Source: Eucommia ulmoides
Lineage: Eukaryota > Streptophyta > Magnoliopsida > Garryales > Eucommiaceae
DNA: 64,000 nt
Direction of reading: 5' to 3'
Assembly (NCBI GenBank): GCA_016647705.1
Contig: CM028328.1
Coordinates: 42,291,429 to 42,355,428, forward strand
A program made the position numbers and the translations under genes. The notes beneath the pieces were generated by a model that searched no databases, was not told the origin of the DNA, and saw nothing but the letters and a program-made list of their open reading frames with translations. The number at the start of each line of letters is the position of its first letter. The stretch's first letter is position 1. Positions 58,991-64,000 of this stretch are shown here, in pieces.

Positions 58991-59545
58991 AGCCAAATAT
59001 TGTTGATCAAAGTACTGCTCATTGATTTGACCTTCTATCCTTTCAGTTTCTTTTTTCATGTATGTAATTAATTTTTTAACAATGATAACATTTTGTAATC
59101 ATGACCTGATTAAAACAGTAGCCGTCGATTTAGCCTTGGAAATATACTGTCATAATTACAGTACATATTTCGTCAGTACACGTCACTTGCACATTAATGT
59201 GCATTTTTTTAATGTTTCATTTTCCTCTTTCGTCTTTAATTTGGCTATTTAAAGCCAAACCAAGTGTTGATAATTTTCACAAATCCAAACGCTTTCTCTT
59301 AATCTGTTTTACACTATTATAGTGTGTATTCTTTCTCTTATCTTTTTTATTCCTCTGCAACCATGTTGTGGCCAACCCTTTCTTTCTTGTACGACAAACA
59401 GTTTTTTTTATTTTTTTTGCAATGGTGTACCCCCCTTTTCTTTTTTGTTAATATAAAAAAATAGGGTTCTTTATGATATATTTGTGTTGTCGCTATGTTG
59501 TTTGTTTATTTCCCTCCTGCCTGCCCTTCTTCATAACTTGGTTAT

Positions 59546-61092
59546 TGATATGTGTGAAAAACCTATCTATTTCTAAACCGGATTTGTTAGTTCTCAAGCA
59601 TTTTAGGTATATTTAATTATGTTTTAGTGTGTTTTAGTGTAGAATAGGGAAAGGACCTAAAAGGGAGAGAAACAAGTGAAAATGGTAGAGAAACGGTGAA
59701 CAAAATGTGCAAAACAGGATTTCGGTGAATGAAGACCACCGCCTAAGCGGAAGTTCCACCGCTTAGGCGGAAAAAAGGCAGAATGTTGGAGTGCTGAAGG
59801 GCTGAACCACCGCCTAGGCGAGAAAACCACCGCCTAGGTGAGAAAATAACAGAATATCTTGCCAGCAGCCACCGCCTAAGCGGAAAAACCACCGCTTAGG
59901 CGAAGTAACCGACAGAACTTAACCGACTTAAGTCCACCGCCTAACCGGTGAACCACCGCTTAGGCGGTGACACTCTACACAGAAATATCTATTTTAGATA
60001 TTTTGAAGATATTTCCAAATCCTTGCCTATAAAACCCTTTCTCCCCCAATTGCTAGAAAAGTTAGAAACCCTTACACCTTAGAACCCCATAGACGTGGGA
60101 GAGGGCTTGGTTGTTCTTGGGAGCTCTCTTCCACCTTAGTTAGATTAGATTAGTTTAGGAAGTATATTAGATTAGTTGTAAAGAGTGTTCTTGGCCAATC
60201 CTTGAAGAGGCAAAAGAGGAAGTTCATCAACGGAAAAGAGGAAGCTCAGGAGGATCGTTCTTTGGCGAAAGTGGACTACTCCACTTTGAGATTTGGATTT
60301 TCTTCCCTTGTTTTCATCTTTGTATTTAAATATTTATAGTTGGTAATGATGATCTCCTCTTGATTTATGTTGTATTGGCTAAGAACATGCTAGTGTAATT
60401 TAGAGATTAGTTAGGGAAAGGTGTAGTTATGTAAATACTCATTTGGTTTAATATACGTTTCTTTAACGGTTGTTGTTTTAATTCCGATTGTGTTTATTAT
60501 TTGATGACGATCTTAATATGCTTGTAACGGTATTAGGATTGGACTTTAGAATCTAGGGTTTGACACTCGGGAGAGGTAACCCTGGATTCGGACTAGGGTA
60601 AACACATCGTTACGACCTAACGACCCGGGAGGGCGTTAGTTAGTGTGCAGTCGATGACGTTGGGTCAAGACTCACGCGGCCTAGAGTCGTTAAGACATCG
60701 AGGGGGACCTCGGCGTCGACACGAAAGTCAGACATCGAGGGGGACCTCGGAAGAGGTGGCGGATGAGCTTACGAACCGAGATTATCGGATACCTAAACTC
60801 CGTTATTGTTAACCGAACGAAATCAAATGTGTATTAAGTGAACAAAATCAATCCCTAATTAATCAACCTAGTTAGAAGTAACCCACTAATTGTAATTTAG
60901 CTTAGTTTAATTTCAATTCACGTATTCCGTCGTCAGGAAAACACGAGACTACGTCAATTGCGGTATTCAATTCAATTATTCACACTTTTCTCTATGGGAA
61001 CGATATCCGATCTCCAAAGATCCACTATATTAAAACTTTAGACCTCGTATACTTGCGAGCGTAAGTAGGCGTGCACAAAATCGCCCCTACCA
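59546..61092 (+). repeat. 5' LTR with palindrome array, centre TAAG/CTAG
   Basis: A 1,547-bp LTR. The array at 59738-59965 has accgcctaagcgg, accgcttaggcgg and accgcctaggcg. A TATA box tataaaac lies at 60028, about 60 bp downstream. A 37-bp direct duplication (gacatcgagggggacctcgg) lies at 60693-60750. Confidence 0.82.
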
Positions 61093-62747
61093 AGTTTTTG
61101 GCACCGTTGCCGGGGATTAATGTGAATGTTATTTGAATATTATTTGAATATTGCAAAAGAAACGCGGTATCGGCCCAGAACTTAAGTTTTATATATAGGA
61201 AAAGCAAATGTATCGTTTCCTAGTTCCGTCAACACACCAAGTTTTTGGCGTTGTAGACGTGAGATTGGTGTGAATTCTAAGTTGATATTGCGACTAAGTG
61301 GTCAAATGTTAATCCTGACATTTTTTTTTGTTTTGTTTTTAATTTTTATTTTTGTTTCATTGTGTTAATTAGATCAAGCAGTGCGAGAAATGATGAAGAT
61401 TGGAACTCTTAAATCTCAATCCCGAGATGGAGCTTGTTGAAAATGATAAGGACTGAGAGGAGATGCCGACTTCAAAGCCATGATCTTGATCCGACTAAGC
61501 ATTTGAGCCCAAATTCCTTGTCTATGGGGAATTTTGGTGAAAAATACTTAGTGACACAAAAGTCCAGCTGGGGACGGTAACTCAAGCGCTATTCTTTTGA
61601 AATGAAACTTAGGGTATCAAATTACCCGATTTTTGTTACTATTTATTTGATTATTTATTCTTTTTGGAAGCCGGCATAGCTTCGGAACATGTTCGGCAGT
61701 GAATTTAGGAGTGTGGACGCATGGGGAAGTATTCTAAATTTAAACACGTTGAACAAGCGAAGTGAAAACGTAAAGGGTGTAGCCGTCTTTTGAAAATTTG
61801 AGAAAAACATTAAAGTGGGAGCTAAAGGCCCACTGCCCAAGCGGTGAACCACCGTTTAGGCGGTAAAAATATAGAGTGGGTGAAAACGGCCCACCGTCCA
61901 AGCGGTTAACCACCACTCAGGCGGTAAAAATACAGGATGCACCAAATTTTCAAAATATACTCCACCGCTTAGGCGGAAAAACCACTGCCTAGACAGATTT
62001 ACAGCAGAATAAAACGTTTGCACACTGGTGTAATTTTGCTAAGGCGTAAAAACCACCGCCTAAGCGAAATTTTATCAGAAGGTTTGTTTTAAAAAAAAAA
62101 GAGTTCCACCGCTCAAGCGGTGGACCGTCTGCTGTTAAAAACAGCCCTTCGCTTAAAATTCAAAAACGCAAGTTCCCTCCCCAAATCCTCCACCTTCTCT
62201 CTACAACTTCACTCCCTAACCATTCCAAATCTCTAAAATCATTCATCCATTACAAAACGTGGTCATTTCCAGCATGATTCATCCTTCAAGAATCGGATTT
62301 CAACCCCCATTTCCGAAAATCAAGGGTTCCGCGTGAAAGGTGCGATTTCTACCATTTCTTTTGATTGGACCATTATTTTTCAACAAGTAAGTTTCTTTTA
62401 CATTACATTTAGTTTAGTTGTTGAAATTATTGGTTGGTTTTCATGATTCTATCAAAGAAATCAATGGATTTTGAGATTTTGCCCAAAAACCTAAAACCCT
62501 AGTTTCGCGATTTCAATGTTCAATGGGTTTTTGATTTGATTCTTGATGAGACACATGTTTAATTGGATTGATTGAGTGTGTGAATTAATATAGGATGTCA
62601 CATTTGTTAAAATTGTTTGAAAAAATTCAAATGGGTATTCGTTTTTGGGATGAATTTGTTCATGACAATGTGATTAGGGAAGTATGATTTTCAAATGTTC
62701 ATATATGATGAGGTTGTATTGGGTTTTTGTGATTGTAATTGTAGGAA
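61093..62747 (+). other. Leader of the gypsy element with palindrome array and probable intron
   Basis: A non-coding leader. From 61825 to 62130 copies of cccaagcggtgaaccaccg and ccgtttaggcgg-like palindromes appear again, outside the LTR. The pyrimidine-rich stretch at 62170-62260 looks like a 5' leader. A donor-like caacaa|gtaagt at 62397 and an acceptor ttgtag at 62744 could remove a 348-bp intron just before the ATG. Confidence 0.5.
61825..62130. repeat. Palindrome array in the leader
   Basis: Degenerate copies of CCGC-N4-GCGG with centre TTAG/CAAG (gcccaagcggtgaaccacc; cgcttaggcgg; cgcctaagcg; cgctcaagcggtgg), spaced as in the LTR arrays. Confidence 0.75.
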
Positions 62748-63875
62748 ATGCCGAAAAGAGCAGCTAAGAAGAAGGCTAGAGGCGAAGGGTTGGGTTCAAC
62801 CCCAAGGGCACCGACCGACGTTGACTTTGATGCTACCCGCTTTGTGTCAAAACAAGCGGAGGATCATTTCGAACAACAAGAAAAACATCGTGCTTGCATA
62901 CATCAACGGGGATTCGGTCCGATCGAAGAGCTCCCGGAGGAATTTCGGAATGAAATCCTAAGCCGCCATTGGGAGAAACTCTGCAAATTGCCGCCCCCAG
63001 GCGAAATCGCTTTGGTCAAAGAATTCTATGCAAATGCTACCAAGGCCATCGACGATCTAGCAAGGGTCCGGAACCAGCCCATTATCTTCAACCCCAACTT
63101 CATAAATCATATCTTCGGGCTTTCGGCACCGGAGTCAATTGAAAGCCAGGAGCCTACTTTACAAAGGGTCATCCAATATATCACATCTGGCCCGGTAAAG
63201 TAGAAACATCAGGGGCCGAACATCGCTACATTTTCAGTGAGATGCCTAAAGCCGGTCTCAAAAATCTGGCACAACTTCATCTGTGGAAACCTCCTGCCGA
63301 CATCACATTTGTCAGACGTCTCGAAGGACAGGGCTTATTTGATCTATAAAATCCAGACCGGACAACCCATAAACGTTGGATTTCTGATCTATTCATCAAT
63401 TCTTCATGCTTTGAAATTAGTAAAGGGTGGGCTCCCGTTTCTGTCACTGTTGACCCAGATATTCAGATTAGCTGATGTGACTGTATCCGGGAGAAGCCAG
63501 TGTGAACCTATCACTCCACTTACGCTGTCAGTGATAAATCGGTTGTGGAGGAATAGGGCGCAAGAGGTACCCGAGCCTGAGCCGGAGGAAGGGGAAGAGC
63601 AACCAGATGACGCGGTTGGACCTTCTGGAGTCCAAGCTAAAAATTCCCAAGAGAAGAAGCTTCAGATGGTCCTCCAGAACCAATATGAGATTGCCTCTTT
63701 CCTGGACCAATTTTTGAGGCAACAAGATCGAGTCCAACGGAAGATTTGGGAGGGCCTTGGCCTTGAGATGGATGATTTCCCACCGATGCCATCTGTGCCA
63801 CCACATCTACTCCAGAGACCATATTCTCCTTCCCAAAGTGATGATGGTGATGACTCATCTTCAGGTGAACAGTAG
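62748..63875 (+). pseudogene. ORF similar to 'putative plant transposon protein' domain, one stop
   Basis: 375 codons in one frame from ATG 62748, broken by a single TAG at 63201. It begins with a basic, nuclear-signal-like MPKRAAKKKARGEG. Residues about 25-260 resemble the 'putative plant transposon protein' family (name recalled): RFVSKQAEDHFEQQEKHR, KEFYANATKAIDDLARVR, FINHIFGLSAP and ICGNLLPTSHLSDVSKDRA, then IQTGQPINVG. The C-terminus is acidic and Pro-rich, then a short helix (QYEIASFLDQFLRQQDRVQR) and a Ser/Asp tail. A probable intron ends 3 bp before the ATG. It occupies the position of gag in the element. Its function is unknown. Confidence 0.6.
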
Positions 63876-64000
63876 GGAATAAATCTTATTCCCTAGGTAT
63901 GTGTTCAACCCATTTTTTTTTTGCAAACATGCTATATGTTTATTGGGTTCGCTGCTATTGGAACACTGTCGTGTTCAAGCCTGAGTGGTATGGATCGAAT

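Larger units (their letters stand above)
51717..59545 (-). mobile_element. Internal 3' part of the minus-strand Tat-like element
   Basis: It contains an antisense (plus-strand) gene-like ORF from 51856 to about 58990, split by the Athila-like element at 53810-58506. After it, 59000-59545 is AT-rich with no recognised coding. Pol would lie further right but is not seen before the next LTR at 59546, so it is beyond the next insertion or lost. Confidence 0.55.
59546..64000 (+). mobile_element. Athila-type gypsy element, left part, running off the window
   Basis: The 5' LTR is 59546-61092 (tgatatgtgtgaaaaaccta to gcccctacca), followed by the primer-binding site tggcaccgttgccggggatt at 61099. A second primer-site-like tttttggcgttg occurs at about 61240. 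A long leader with its own palindrome array, an intron-like segment and an ORF (62748-63875) follow. The 3' end lies beyond the window. Confidence 0.72.

Noticed and set aside
61099-61118. Possible tRNA gene fragment (tRNA-Asp complement)
   Set aside because: It is only the primer-binding site directly after an LTR. No cloverleaf can be formed around it. The same applies to 26324 and 55206.

Overview
The window looks like nuclear DNA of a eudicot plant with a repeat-rich genome. Only one host gene appears intact: a CASP-like (CASPL4-type) four-span membrane protein in three exons between 8109 and 14000. Almost everything else with recognisable structure is transposable-element DNA, mostly LTR retrotransposons with in-frame stops and frameshifts, plus AT-rich spacer. 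Boundaries were read by eye from LTR ends (TG...CA), primer-binding sites, polypurine tracts and target-site duplications (TSDs). No identities or dates were computed.

Left part (1-14.3 kb): the end of a CACTA-type DNA transposon (1-1058) abuts part of a Sirevirus-like LTR (1059-2988). A spacer follows with a long TA microsatellite, a copia LTR/PBS remnant and a truncated Ty3-gypsy element (4882-7130). The CASPL gene has a 5.16-kb second intron. That intron holds a Mutator-like element (9306-11770, about 360-bp inverted ends, 10-bp TSD) carrying a broken copy of a CYPRO4/VID27-type host gene. A hAT-type MITE (10698-11338, 8-bp TSD) is nested inside the Mutator-like element.

Middle (14.3-37.4 kb): a four-level nest. 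A Tat-lineage Ty3-gypsy element (14307-37405) is split by a pol-less Athila-like element (15157-30122). Inside its 5' LTR sits a pol-less Sirevirus-like copia element on the minus strand (15754-25601). One LTR of that element holds a solo Athila-type LTR (15913-17617). The Tat element keeps degenerate protease, RT, two RNase H regions and integrase, a 91-bp tandem array and an antisense ORF.

Right part (37.4-64 kb): a degenerate Ty1-copia element (37411-44985) is interrupted in its RT by a deleted Athila-like element (40806-43370). About 4.5 kb of AT-rich spacer with segmental tandem duplications follows. A second Tat-like element on the minus strand (from 49540) has a solo Athila-type LTR in its 3' LTR and a non-autonomous Athila-like element (53810-58506) in its antisense ORF. 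That antisense ORF is on the plus strand, has intron signals, and resembles the 'transposase (putative), gypsy type' family. The window ends inside another gypsy-type element (from 59546) whose first ORF resembles the 'putative plant transposon protein' family.

Most striking signal: all the Athila-type LTRs carry arrays of a palindrome with constant arms (CCGC...GCGG) and a subfamily-specific centre (CTAG, TAAG, TGTA/TACA, CGCG), in the same place upstream of the presumed LTR promoter.
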